NCBI GenBank assembly: GCA_032027145.1
Contig: JAVSMP010000001.1
Coordinates: 1,392,903-1,456,902, forward strand
Origin: Ignavibacterium sp.
GTDB taxonomy: Bacteria > Bacteroidota > Ignavibacteria > Ignavibacteriales > Ignavibacteriaceae
DNA length: 64,000 nucleotides
Direction: 5' to 3'
Shown piece after piece: positions 25,898-34,286 of the stretch. The notes under the pieces were generated by a model that was given only the letters and a program-made list of their open reading frames with translations, made no database searches and had not been told where the DNA came from. A program made the translations under genes and the position numbers. Numbering within the stretch: the stretch's first letter is position 1; every line of letters starts with the position of its first letter.

Positions 25898-27210
25898 CAG
25901 AAGATATTCCTTCCTAAAGATTTTAATAAATTGGTTTTTGAAATCTGGTAATCTACCTCGGCTGTTTTGAGATTTGTCTCAGCCTGCAGCTTTAGAGATT
26001 CAGCATCAATTAAATCTGTGCTTGAAGCGATTTGTAGATCATATTTTTCTGCTGTTATTCTGTAATTTTCTTTTGCCTGTTCTAAAGCAATTTTGTTTAC
26101 AGAAATTTTTTCCTCATTTCTAAGTAAGTCCAAATAATTTTTTTGTACTTCCATTTGAATATTTTCCCTTAACTGGTCATAATTTGTTTCAAGCTGTATC
26201 TTAGTCTGCTCAGCCTGTGAGACCTTGGAAGATGTTTTTCCCCAATCCCAGAAGTTCCAGCTTAAGGTTACTCCGACATCCCAGTTATTATTGAATTCAT
26301 TTACAGCAGGTTGATATCTTGGGTTAGGGTTACTATAATAATAATTGCCTGAAAGATAAACCGAAGGATAAAGCTCAGACCAGGCGGCTTTAATATTTTC
26401 TTTACTTCCTTCTATTCTAAATGATAAAGACTTTAATTCATTCCTATTACTTAAAGCTTCGCTCAAAAAATCCTTTTCATCAAATTCAATCGAACTAAGT
26501 TCATTTGGGTTAACAACTACATTAGTCTGAGAGTCCAGTTCAAATCCCAACGCTTTATTAAAAGCCATCTTCGAAATGTTCAGATTATTTATAGCATCAA
26601 TCAATATTAATTTTGTATTTGAATATTGTACCTCGAGTTTTAAAACATCATTATTTGATACTAATCCCTGCGAATAAAAATTCCTTGTGTCATTAAGATG
26701 ATTTTCAATCTGTATTAAGGTTTGTTCTACTACTTTTTTTATTTCCGTGGTCTTGTAATAATTCCAGAATGCGGTTTGAATTCCAAATGCCGTCTCATTT
26801 TTTTCTTTTGAATAGTCATATTCTTCCGCCTTCAGATTATATTTTGCAGCATTTCTTGATGATAGCAGTTTGAATCCTGTAAACAAAGGCTGTGAAAAGC
26901 CGATCTTAAATGTGTAATTATCATAAATCGGATCAGCTATTCTAACAGTCGAAGGCGAAAAGGGTAATGTTACTTCAAATGCAGGAATGTTATCACTGAG
27001 TCTTGTATAATTACCCAAAACATTAAACTGGGGTAAAAACATACTATTTACTTCCGACAGTTTATAATCGGCACTATTGGTTTTTGCACCTGCTATTTTC
27101 AAGTCCTTGCTGTTTTCTAAACCAATTCTGATACTTTCTTCTAATGTCAACAGCTTCTGCTGTGCCAGTAATGAACCAGTAAACAAAATCAGCATCATTA
27201 TTTTCTTCAT
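25897..27210 (-). CDS. TolC-family outer-membrane efflux channel (copy A)
   Basis: The 437-residue protein has a signal peptide (LLAQQ) and the internally repeated OEP architecture: TLEESIRIGLENSKDLKIA near the start, the strand YLSGNYYYSNPNPRYQP, and a second helical hairpin ending AEVDYQISKTNLLKSLGRNIF. It would supply the outer-membrane exit for the adaptor and inner-membrane ABC complex of the same operon. It is placed between the two ATPase genes, which is unusual and is conserved in copy B. Confidence 0.9.
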   Translation of the reverse strand: MKKIMMLILFTGSLLAQQKLLTLEESIRIGLENSKDLKIAGAKTNSADYKLSEVNSMFLPQFNVLGNYTRLSDNIPAFEVTLPFSPSTVRIADPIYDNYTFKIGFSQPLFTGFKLLSSRNAAKYNLKAEEYDYSKEKNETAFGIQTAFWNYYKTTEIKKVVEQTLIQIENHLNDTRNFYSQGLVSNNDVLKLEVQYSNTKLILIDAINNLNISKMAFNKALGFELDSQTNVVVNPNELSSIEFDEKDFLSEALSNRNELKSLSFRIEGSKENIKAAWSELYPSVYLSGNYYYSNPNPRYQPAVNEFNNNWDVGVTLSWNFWDWGKTSSKVSQAEQTKIQLETNYDQLRENIQMEVQKNYLDLLRNEEKISVNKIALEQAKENYRITAEKYDLQIASSTDLIDAESLKLQAETNLKTAEVDYQISKTNLLKSLGRNIF

Positions 27211-27240
27211 TTTTTTACCTTATTCTTTTTCTTTAATTCT

Positions 27241-28149
27241 TTATTTGTTCATAAAATGTATAAACACATTCTCCAGTGAAGGAGTTATAATTCTTTTATC
27301 AATTTCGGCTATCGAATTCTTCTCAAAGAGATCTTTGATAATCGGATAATCTTGTTCATAATCGTTTACCGCAACATTCAGTCTGTCACCATACATCTGA
27401 ACTTCATAATTTGTTGATGCCTTTACCACGTTATATGCAGTTCTAACAGGATTACAAACAATCTCAATTACCTGCATGTGCATAGAATCCTTAACATTTT
27501 TTGGTGTATCACAACTGATAATTGAACCTTTATCCATTAAAGCTACTCTGCTGCATCTTTCTGCTTCATCCAGATACGGTGTTGTCATAAAAATTGTTAC
27601 TCCGTCTTTCAGAAGATTTGAGAGAATTTTCCAGAAGTCCCTTCGGGATACAGGATCAACGCCGGTAGTTGGTTCATCAAGAAAAATAATTTTGGGTTTA
27701 TGGATTAGTGTGCAGGCAAGTGCAAGCTTTTGTTTCATTCCACCAGATAGTTTATCAGCCAATCTGTCCCTAAAAGGAGTTAATCTTGTGAACTCAAGCA
27801 GTTCATTTCTTCTTTGTTCAAAATTTTTAACTCCATGTATGTCTGCAAAGAATTCAATATTCTCATCAACTGATAAATCACCATACAATGAAAAGCGCTG
27901 GGACAAATATCCGATTTCATCTTTAATCAGATTTTTTTGAGTCAATAAATCGTGTCCAAGAATTTCTGCATTCCCTTCATCCGGATTCAGCAATCCAACT
28001 AACATTCTCATTGTTGTAGTTTTGCCGGCGCCATCTGGTCCAACCAATCCGAACATTTCCCCCCTGTTTACATCATAACTAACACCATCTACGGCAATTA
28101 ATTCGCCGTATTTCTTTTTAAGATTTTTTATTTTAATTAGAGGTTCCAT
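27241..28149 (-). CDS. ABC efflux ATPase, YbhF first-half type (copy A)
   Basis: The 302-residue ATPase has Walker A GPDGAGKTT, a canonical signature LSGGMKQKLALAC and Walker B KIIFLDEPTTGVDP. The H-loop reads IFMTTPYLDEAERC, so the switch histidine is Pro. Together with the LPGG signature of the partner ATPase this predicts one canonical and one degenerate ATP site. It follows the adaptor gene by 17 bases. Copy B carries the same substitution. Confidence 0.9.
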   Translation of the reverse strand: MEPLIKIKNLKKKYGELIAVDGVSYDVNRGEMFGLVGPDGAGKTTTMRMLVGLLNPDEGNAEILGHDLLTQKNLIKDEIGYLSQRFSLYGDLSVDENIEFFADIHGVKNFEQRRNELLEFTRLTPFRDRLADKLSGGMKQKLALACTLIHKPKIIFLDEPTTGVDPVSRRDFWKILSNLLKDGVTIFMTTPYLDEAERCSRVALMDKGSIISCDTPKNVKDSMHMQVIEIVCNPVRTAYNVVKASTNYEVQMYGDRLNVAVNDYEQDYPIIKDLFEKNSIAEIDKRIITPSLENVFIHFMNK

Positions 28150-28166
28150 CTTTCATCTTTCAGATT

Positions 28167-29132
28167 TTATAAATACACCTCAGCGTCTGCGGGCATACCA
28201 GATTTCAAGTCAAATTCTTTATTCGGCACTTCAATTTTTACAGCAAAAACAAGCTTGGTTCTCTCATCTTTAGTCTGGACATTTTTAGGAGTAAACTCTG
28301 CTTCCGGTGAAATAAACGTAACCCTTCCCTCGTATTTCTTTTCCGGATATGTATCAACGGTTATAACTGCTTTCTGACCGAGTTTAACCTTGCCAAGTTC
28401 AATTTCAGATACGTAGATTATCAGTTCTACAGTTGACAAATTAGAAACTTTTACAAGTGATGACATTGGTGTAACAATTTCACCCGACTCAACAAAATTT
28501 TTAACTATAAAACCATTCAAAGGTGAGATTATAAAACTATCTTTTATATTTTTCTTAAGAAGGCCTACCATTGCTTCGGCTTTTTTCAGGTTGCCTTTTG
28601 CCTGTTCAATTTCTTCAGGGCGGAAGATTCTTTTTACCTTTTTTAGATTCTCTTTAGCAGAATTAAATTGAGCTAAATTTATTTCATATCGCGACTTCAT
28701 GTCTTCAAATTGTTTATCAGAAATTGATTTACTTTGCCACAGTTGTTCGTAACGTTTAAAATCTTTCTGAGCATTGTTATAATTAATTTCACTCTGCCTC
28801 ATCATTTCTTCTGCTTGTTGTATATCTTCATTTCTGGCACCTTTAAGCATTAATTCAAGCTGAGCTTTTGCAATCTGGACTCCAGCCTCTGACTGAGCAA
28901 GTTGATAATCCAATGCCTCATGATCTATTGTCATTATAGTATCTCCGGCATTTATCAACTGCCCTTCACTATAAAAAATCGTTTCTACTTGACCTGCATT
29001 GCGAGCACTTATTAACACATTTGTTGATTCAATTGTACCGGTACCGTATAAAGAAGATGTGTTTTCCTCGTTGCTGCATCCAGTTAAAGCAACAGTTAAT
29101 AGTGCCGCTGTTACTATTTTAATTATTTTCAT
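28167..29132 (-). CDS. HlyD-family periplasmic adaptor lipoprotein (copy A)
   Basis: The 321-residue protein has a lipoprotein signal with lipobox LTGC (C19). It continues with a biotinyl-lipoyl half (LISARNAGQVETIFYSEGQ), a long alpha-hairpin (about 90-185) and the second half SFIISPLNGFIVKNFVESGE, as in YbhG/MacA-type adaptors. It bridges inner-membrane permeases and TolC. The gene overlaps the TetR gene upstream by four bases (ATGA), so regulator and pump are translated together. Confidence 0.9.
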   Translation of the reverse strand: MKIIKIVTAALLTVALTGCSNEENTSSLYGTGTIESTNVLISARNAGQVETIFYSEGQLINAGDTIMTIDHEALDYQLAQSEAGVQIAKAQLELMLKGARNEDIQQAEEMMRQSEINYNNAQKDFKRYEQLWQSKSISDKQFEDMKSRYEINLAQFNSAKENLKKVKRIFRPEEIEQAKGNLKKAEAMVGLLKKNIKDSFIISPLNGFIVKNFVESGEIVTPMSSLVKVSNLSTVELIIYVSEIELGKVKLGQKAVITVDTYPEKKYEGRVTFISPEAEFTPKNVQTKDERTKLVFAVKIEVPNKEFDLKSGMPADAEVYL

Positions 29133-29767
29133 TTTACTACCTCTATTTTATTTATTAATATTTGTTTGCCTTTTTTTGTTAAAATTCCATTTAGTAATAG
29201 GTTAAACGATTGTCTGAATAACCCTTCGTATGATTGTTGGGACTCAATTTTTGATTTTGATTGAACAATGTCGCTCAATGCAGAATTAAACACCCGTATA
29301 ATGATTTCATCTGGAATTTCTAAAATCAGTTGTTTCTTCTTCCCAAGTTTTAACAGGATCTTTACTAACGGGATGATACGACTAGTTCTGAAATTTACGA
29401 TAAACTCAGCCAGATCAGGGAAGTATTTATTCAAGTTCTTGATTGATGTCTCATTGAAAACAGAAAAATACTTTTCAATGATTTTGGATAGCTCTACAAA
29501 CATTTCTACAATAGTAATCTGGGATTGAATTATTGAGACAAAATTTGTGTATGCTTCACTTAGTTGGTGAATCAATACTGTTCTGATTATTTCTTCCTTT
29601 GTTTCAAATCTCTTGTAAATCGTTTTCTTACTTATTCTAAATTTTAAGGCAAGTTCATCAAGTGAAAAGTTTCTAAAGCCGTGGAAAATGAATTGATTGT
29701 TCAGATAAGTAATGATTTCATTCTCTGATTCTAGAGGATTGTTATTTATAAAGTTTTTGTTTTTCAT
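29129..29767 (-). CDS. TetR/AcrR-family regulator of efflux operon A
   Basis: The N-terminal helix-turn-helix is clear: FIFHGFRNFSLDELALKFRI followed by SKKTIYKRFETKEEIIRTVL (about residues 28-65). The C-terminal ligand domain is variable, as usual for TetR proteins. At 212 residues it has the standard length. It is the first gene of efflux operon A and has an 18-base operator-like palindrome 13 bases before its ATG. Derepression by a pump substrate is the expected mode. Confidence 0.88.
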   Translation of the reverse strand: MKNKNFINNNPLESENEIITYLNNQFIFHGFRNFSLDELALKFRISKKTIYKRFETKEEIIRTVLIHQLSEAYTNFVSIIQSQITIVEMFVELSKIIEKYFSVFNETSIKNLNKYFPDLAEFIVNFRTSRIIPLVKILLKLGKKKQLILEIPDEIIIRVFNSALSDIVQSKSKIESQQSYEGLFRQSFNLLLNGILTKKGKQILINKIEVVK

Positions 29768-29780
29768 TTTATATTAATAG

Positions 29781-29798
29781 TTAGTTAGCGTTCACTAA
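29781..29798 (-). promoter_or_regulatory. TetR-type operator upstream of efflux operon A
   Basis: The minus strand reads TTAGTGAACGCTAACTAA, an 18-base imperfect palindrome with 5-base perfect ends, 13 bases upstream of the TetR start. A near copy (TTAGTGAGTGTTAACTAA) lies upstream of the next TetR gene at 30425-30442, which suggests one regulator binds both. Confidence 0.68.
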
Positions 29799-29823
29799 TC
29801 ATTCAATTAAAAAATATAAAAGC

Positions 29824-30408
29824 TTATAAAAGAATTAATTTTTCCAAGATTTTTAATATATTTTTTCCTCTGTCGGTCAATTGAAAGCTAAAATTACTCA
29901 GCCTCCATTCCATGACTATAATTCTAATAGTGCCGAGAATTATGCTCAGTAATTCATAATTATCAACATCAACTAGTTCTCCTGAACTTTTTGCATTATC
30001 AAGTATTACTTTAAGAAGCTGCTTACGTTTCTGAATTATAAAAACCAGCTTTTTCTTCAATATGTCGCTCTGGTTGTACATTTCCTCAGAAATAAGAACT
30101 GAAGTCATTTCAGGGTTCTTTTCAAGAAATTCAAAGTGAAAAAGAACAAATTGCCTAATTTTTTGCTTTGCAGATTTTGCAGCAGCAATATTCTTATTTA
30201 ACAATTCATCAAATTCGAGCATTCTGTTAAGTATCCCTAGAATAATATCTTCTTTATTTAAAAAATGTCTGTAAATTGCCGGTTCGCTAATCTTAACCCG
30301 CTTTGCGATCTCTCGTATTGATAAAGCTTCATAGCCACCGGAATGAATTATCTTGATAGCTTCATCAATTATCATTGTTTGTCTTTCTTCGGTTGTTAAT
30401 CTTGACAT
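29824..30408 (-). CDS. TetR/AcrR-family regulator between the two efflux operons
   Basis: With the start at ATG 30408 the protein has 194 residues and begins MSRLTTEERQTMIIDEAIKI. The helix-turn-helix follows: LSIREIAKRVKISEPAIYRHFLNKEDIILGIL (given in parts, about residues 27-58). An upstream GTG at 30435 lies inside the operator and is unlikely to be used. The gene is 56 bases upstream of the TetR gene of operon A and shares its operator motif. It has its own promoter and probably controls itself and operon A. Confidence 0.85.
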   Translation of the reverse strand: MSRLTTEERQTMIIDEAIKIIHSGGYEALSIREIAKRVKISEPAIYRHFLNKEDIILGILNRMLEFDELLNKNIAAAKSAKQKIRQFVLFHFEFLEKNPEMTSVLISEEMYNQSDILKKKLVFIIQKRKQLLKVILDNAKSSGELVDVDNYELLSIILGTIRIIVMEWRLSNFSFQLTDRGKNILKILEKLILL

Positions 30409-30424
30409 AATTACTTTCAATAAA

Positions 30425-30442
30425 TTAGTTAACACTCACTAA
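30425..30442 (-). promoter_or_regulatory. TetR-type operator upstream of the lone TetR gene
   Basis: The minus strand reads TTAGTGAGTGTTAACTAA, 16 bases upstream of the ATG and directly after the promoter -7 box, where bound repressor would block initiation. Fourteen of eighteen bases or more agree with the site at 29781-29798. Confidence 0.68.
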
Positions 30443-30472
30443 CAAAAATAATGAAATAAAAACAATTGTCAA
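30443..30472 (-). promoter_or_regulatory. Promoter of the lone TetR gene
   Basis: TTGACA (30472-30467 on the minus strand), a 16-base spacer and TATTTTTG (30450-30443), an exact TAnnTTTG match, abut the operator. This is one of the clearest promoters in the window. Confidence 0.62.
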
Positions 30473-30582
30473 GACCTCTATTCTAAATATTTTATTTTGT
30501 GATTGTTATCAAGGTTACTAAGATATACAATAACGTTTTTGATTAGTAGAGTTTATTCCTAGTATAAGGATAAATTATTTCA

Positions 30583-31713
30583 TCAGTCTATTTTCTTGCT
30601 AAATCTTAAAGCGCTTAATGTTAAAATTCCCACACCCATTCCCAAAAGTATCAAAGTTTCAAACCATAATGACGAAAAACCGGTTCCTTTGAGAACAATA
30701 CCATGAAGAATAGTAATATAATATCTTAACGGAATGAGATAGGTTATATACTGGACTGTTTGTGGCATGTTCTCGATTGGAAATGCAAATCCAGACAGAT
30801 AAACCATCGGCATCATAACTGCAAATACCGAAACCATCATAGCCTGGCTTTGTGTTTTTGATATTGTTGAGATTAATAAACCCCAGCCAAGATTGGATAG
30901 AACAAAAAGTAATGAAGCAAAAAGCAAAAACAATCTGCTTCCGCGTATAATTATCCCGAACCATTGCGTCATTATCACCATTACGATTAACATAACCACA
31001 AAGCCGACAATTGTGAATGGAATAAGTTTGCCGAGAATAAGCTGATAAGATTTTAAGGGTGTAACTATCAACTGCTCAAGTGTCCCGATTTCTCTTTCTC
31101 GAACAACAGCCATTGACATAAGCGATAAAGTAGATATCATTAGTATCAATCCCATAATACCGGGCACCATATAATTTCTGGTTTTCATTTCAGGATTGTA
31201 CCAAACTCTAACTTCAGGAACAAGTGAACCAGCAATCGGAAGTTTCATCCCATATTTATCTCTTATATTGTTAACAATCTTTTGTGAATAACGATTTGTT
31301 ACTGCTTGAATATATCCAAGTGCTATGGATGATTTGTTGCCGTCAGAGCCTTCAAACAATGTTTGAATTGATACAGTTTCGCGTTTATTTAATTCCTTCT
31401 CAAAATCTTTTGGGATTACAATCGTTACGATTGTTTTAGCTTTGTCAATCAGTTCAGTTACTTCATCATAACTTGATGCATAATAATCAATTGAAAAATA
31501 TCCTGACTTTTCAAAGCTTCTGATAAACTCTCTGCTGGCTGGTGTTTTATCCTGATCAAAAATTGTTGTGTGAATGATTTCAACATCCATATTTGCTGCA
31601 TAACCAAGAAGTATAAGTTGTAAAATGGGAGCGATAAAAATTACAGCCATCATTTTCTTGTCACGCTTTAGCTGAAGCAGTTCTTTAATTATAAATTCAT
31701 ATATCGTTTTCAT
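30583..31713 (-). CDS. ABC-2 type efflux permease, second subunit (copy B)
   Basis: The 376-residue paralog of the permease at 22701-23831 has the same length and matching segments throughout (MKTIYEFIIKELLQLKRDKK, VVREREIGTLEQLIVTPLKS, FAFPIENMPQ). The topology is one helix, a periplasmic domain and five helices. It ends efflux operon B. Differences cluster in the periplasmic loop (about residues 60-170), the part most likely to face substrate or adaptor. Confidence 0.9.
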   Translation of the reverse strand: MKTIYEFIIKELLQLKRDKKMMAVIFIAPILQLILLGYAANMDVEIIHTTIFDQDKTPASREFIRSFEKSGYFSIDYYASSYDEVTELIDKAKTIVTIVIPKDFEKELNKRETVSIQTLFEGSDGNKSSIALGYIQAVTNRYSQKIVNNIRDKYGMKLPIAGSLVPEVRVWYNPEMKTRNYMVPGIMGLILMISTLSLMSMAVVREREIGTLEQLIVTPLKSYQLILGKLIPFTIVGFVVMLIVMVIMTQWFGIIIRGSRLFLLFASLLFVLSNLGWGLLISTISKTQSQAMMVSVFAVMMPMVYLSGFAFPIENMPQTVQYITYLIPLRYYITILHGIVLKGTGFSSLWFETLILLGMGVGILTLSALRFSKKID

Positions 31714-31761
31714 TTAATATCTTCTAATTATTTTATGAAACCTTTAAGGTTTTAGTTTTTA

Positions 31762-32892
31762 TCATGCTGCTTTTGCTTTTCTATCAACCAGTGTTGCAAG
31801 TGCAATAAATATTATTCCGAAAATCATCATATAAATTAGCTGTTCCCAGAAAGCCGATAGACCGACACCTCTTAATAAAATTGCCCGAAGTGTTACTACA
31901 TAAAATTTTGCCGGGGTAATATTTGTTACCCATTGAATTACTGTTGGCATGCTTTCGATAGGAAAAATAAATCCTGATAATATCAATGAAGGTAATAACG
32001 CTGCTATGTTTGCTGCCTGAAAAGCAACCTGCTGCGAGTCAGCAACACTTGATATAAAAATTCCAAGTCCAAGAGCTGCAAACAAAAAAATAAAAGTGCT
32101 CAGCAGCAGTAAAAAGATGCTGCCCTTTATTGCTACACCGAAAAGAATGTAACCTGCAAGTAGTACAATAGCCGCATTGATTAATGAAATAACTATGTGT
32201 GGAGTTGTCTTTCCTATAATTAGCTCAAATGATGAAAGAGGGGAAACATTTATCTGTTCGATTGTTCCTCTCTCTTTTTCTCTTACAATTGATAATGAAA
32301 CCGAGACAACAGCAGTTATAATTAAAATCATTCCCATCAACCCAGGTATTAAAAATTTTGTGCTTTCAAGTTCAGGATTGAACCAAAACCTTGGTTCAAG
32401 ATTTATTGGAACATAGAATTGTTTTCCTGTTGCTGCCAGATATTCTTTTGTAAGCTTTAATGAATAATTAATTGTTGCAGCATTAACATAATTTACAATT
32501 ACATTTGCTGTGTTTCCTTCAACTCCATCCACCAGATATTGTACTTTAACTTCTTCTTTGTTGTTTAATTTTTTGGATAAATCATTCGGGAAAACGATAA
32601 CAGCCTGAACAATTTTTTCATCAAGTAATTTTTTAATCTCAGCATCGCTGTCGATGTAAGTAACGAGTTCAAAATATTCTGAGCTGATCAATCCGTTTAT
32701 ATATTCACTTGTGTACTCTGATTTATCCTGATCATAAACAGCAATTTTAATATGCTTAACATCAAAGTTGATTGCATAACCGAAAATGGCAAGCAGTACA
32801 ACGGGGAAAAAGAATACTATAAAAAGCATTCTTGTATCCCGCTTCAGCTGCTTAAATTCCTTTTTTATAATTGCATAAATTCTATGAAACAT
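31762..32892 (-). CDS. ABC-2 type efflux permease, first subunit (copy B)
   Basis: This 376-residue permease is the paralog of the one at 23833-24966, with shared segments such as RDTRMLFIVFFFPVVLLAIF, SIVREKERGTIEQINVSPLS and ADSQQVAFQAANIAALLPS. It starts 11 bases inside the end of the ATPase gene. It would pair with the following permease as the membrane part of exporter B. Confidence 0.9.
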   Translation of the reverse strand: MFHRIYAIIKKEFKQLKRDTRMLFIVFFFPVVLLAIFGYAINFDVKHIKIAVYDQDKSEYTSEYINGLISSEYFELVTYIDSDAEIKKLLDEKIVQAVIVFPNDLSKKLNNKEEVKVQYLVDGVEGNTANVIVNYVNAATINYSLKLTKEYLAATGKQFYVPINLEPRFWFNPELESTKFLIPGLMGMILIITAVVSVSLSIVREKERGTIEQINVSPLSSFELIIGKTTPHIVISLINAAIVLLAGYILFGVAIKGSIFLLLLSTFIFLFAALGLGIFISSVADSQQVAFQAANIAALLPSLILSGFIFPIESMPTVIQWVTNITPAKFYVVTLRAILLRGVGLSAFWEQLIYMMIFGIIFIALATLVDRKAKAA

Positions 32893-33820
32893 TTGTTTTG
32901 TCCTTTTCTAACAAATGTATAAATACATCTTCCAGTGTCGGCACTATCTTATCAATTCTCTGAACTTTGATTGAATTCCTGTTTGTTAAAACATCAATAA
33001 CGTCAATTTCAGTTTTTGAATTATCTTTTAATATTATATGAATGTAATTACCGAATATTGATGTTTCACCGACCCAATCTTCTTTTTCCAGTATTTCCAT
33101 ACTATCAACAATTCTGTCAGATTCAATTTCAAGTATAGTGTTTTTGATATAGTTGGTTTTTAATGCTTTTGCATTTCCCTGTGCAATCAATCTGCCGGCA
33201 TTTATCAGAATTATATCACTGCAGAATTCAGCCTCGTCTAAGTAGTGAGTAGTAACAAGCACAGTAGTTCCACCAAAGGATAATTCGTGGATCAAATCCC
33301 AGAAATTTCTCCTTGATACCGGATCAACTCCGCTGGTTGGCTCATCAAGAAAAACAATTTTAGGTTCGTGTATAACGGCGGTTCCTAATGCAAGTCTTTG
33401 TTTAATTCCGCCCGGCAACGAAGCCGTTAATAATTTTTCCTTTCCTTTGAGATCTGCAACTTTTAAAACCCAGTTTTTTCTTTCCTGATATTGTTTTCCT
33501 GTAAGCCCATATACTCCTGCAAAGAAGCGGATATTTTCTTCAACTGTAAGATCATTGTATAAAGAAAATTTTTGCGACATATAGCCGATTTGTGTTTTCA
33601 CTTTATCCGGTTCTTTCATAATGCTGTAACCGCCAACAATTGCATCACCCGATGTTGGTTCAAGTATTCCGGTTAACATTCTGATTGTAGTTGATTTGCC
33701 TGCACCATTAGCACCGAGAAACCCGAATATTTCTCCCTTGTTTACATTGAAGGATACATTATCAACTGCAGTAAAGCTGCCGAATTTTTTTGTAAGATTA
33801 TTTACTATGATACTGTTCAT
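32882..33820 (-). CDS. ABC efflux ATPase, YbhF second-half type (copy B)
   Basis: The ATPase has Walker A GANGAGKST, Walker B KIVFLDEPTSGVDP, H-loop VTTHYLDEAEFC and the same non-standard LPGGIKQRLALG signature as copy A. I use ATG 33820 instead of a TTG two codons earlier. In copy A the equivalent gene overlaps tolC; here a four-helix-bundle gene and repeats separate them, so translational coupling with tolC has been lost. Confidence 0.9.
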   Translation of the reverse strand: MNSIIVNNLTKKFGSFTAVDNVSFNVNKGEIFGFLGANGAGKSTTIRMLTGILEPTSGDAIVGGYSIMKEPDKVKTQIGYMSQKFSLYNDLTVEENIRFFAGVYGLTGKQYQERKNWVLKVADLKGKEKLLTASLPGGIKQRLALGTAVIHEPKIVFLDEPTSGVDPVSRRNFWDLIHELSFGGTTVLVTTHYLDEAEFCSDIILINAGRLIAQGNAKALKTNYIKNTILEIESDRIVDSMEILEKEDWVGETSIFGNYIHIILKDNSKTEIDVIDVLTNRNSIKVQRIDKIVPTLEDVFIHLLEKDKTNVS

Positions 33821-33829
33821 TTTCAATAT

Positions 33830-33854
33830 TCAGAACTCTGGAATCAGGACTCAG
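33830..33854 (+). repeat. Short CTGA/TCAG-rich repeat array, left flank of the four-helix-bundle gene
   Basis: The bases run TCAGAACTCTGGAATCAGG and then ACTCAG, built from GAxTCAG-like units. The array overlaps the last codons of the four-helix-bundle gene. It is related in inverted orientation to the array at 34242-34286. Confidence 0.55.
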
Positions 33855-34212
33855 TTTTTGAAATTACTTTGGAGTATGAATAGGGCAGCTTACTTACTTC
33901 CTCTAAGATATTCATAGCATCTTTAACATCGCAATATTTAAGATCATTTGATAAAATCAAGTAATATCTGCACTCTTCAAGTGAGCTGTGAGCAATATTT
34001 AGAAGTCTTGATTTTTCCTTGTTACTCCACTTTTTATAGCTTTCCGCAATGTTAGCTGCAATTGAAATAGCTGCTCTTCTGAATTGTGAAGCTAATCCGT
34101 AAACTTCTTCATTCGGGAATTCTTTGGTTAATTTATAGACAGTCAGCACGAATAAATGTGCCTTTTGCCAAACGACTAATTCGGTAAAACTTTCTGTTGA
34201 TTTCTTTTCCAT
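33844..34212 (-). CDS. Four-helix-bundle (23S rRNA intervening-sequence, S23-type) protein
   Basis: The 122-residue protein matches the IVS/S23 four-helix-bundle family: VVWQKAHLFVLTVYKLTKEF, EEVYGLASQFRRAAISIAAN and IAESYKKWSNKEKSRLLNIA, then SLEECRYYLIL. Members sit in 23S rRNA intervening sequences of some bacteria or as lone genes in Bacteroidota, with no firm function. Here the gene interrupts efflux operon B between tolC and the second ATPase, and short inverted repeat arrays flank it. Copy A of the operon lacks it, so it is an insertion. Confidence 0.88.
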   Translation of the reverse strand: MEKKSTESFTELVVWQKAHLFVLTVYKLTKEFPNEEVYGLASQFRRAAISIAANIAESYKKWSNKEKSRLLNIAHSSLEECRYYLILSNDLKYCDVKDAMNILEEVSKLPYSYSKVISKTES

Positions 34213-34241
34213 TTAAAATCCTCTTAATTCTTATTTTAAAA

Positions 34242-34286
34242 TTCTGTGTCCTGAGTTCTGACACCTGACTCCTGACTTCTGGCTTC
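34242..34286 (+). repeat. Short CTGA-rich repeat array, right flank of the four-helix-bundle gene
   Basis: Units such as GTCCTGAGTTCTGACACC, TGACTCCTGACTTCTGG follow one another with a period of about 7-8 bases. The array touches the tolC stop codon. Its reverse complement contains TCAGAACTCAGGAC, matching the left array. Such tracts are often seen beside lone four-helix-bundle genes. Confidence 0.55.

Noticed and set aside
30500-30582. Terminator of efflux operon B
   Set aside because: A weak TTATCCT/AGGAATAA pairing is present but has no T-run after it on the minus strand.
34242-34286. CRISPR array
   Set aside because: Units are only 7-8 bases long, are degenerate and have no spacers.
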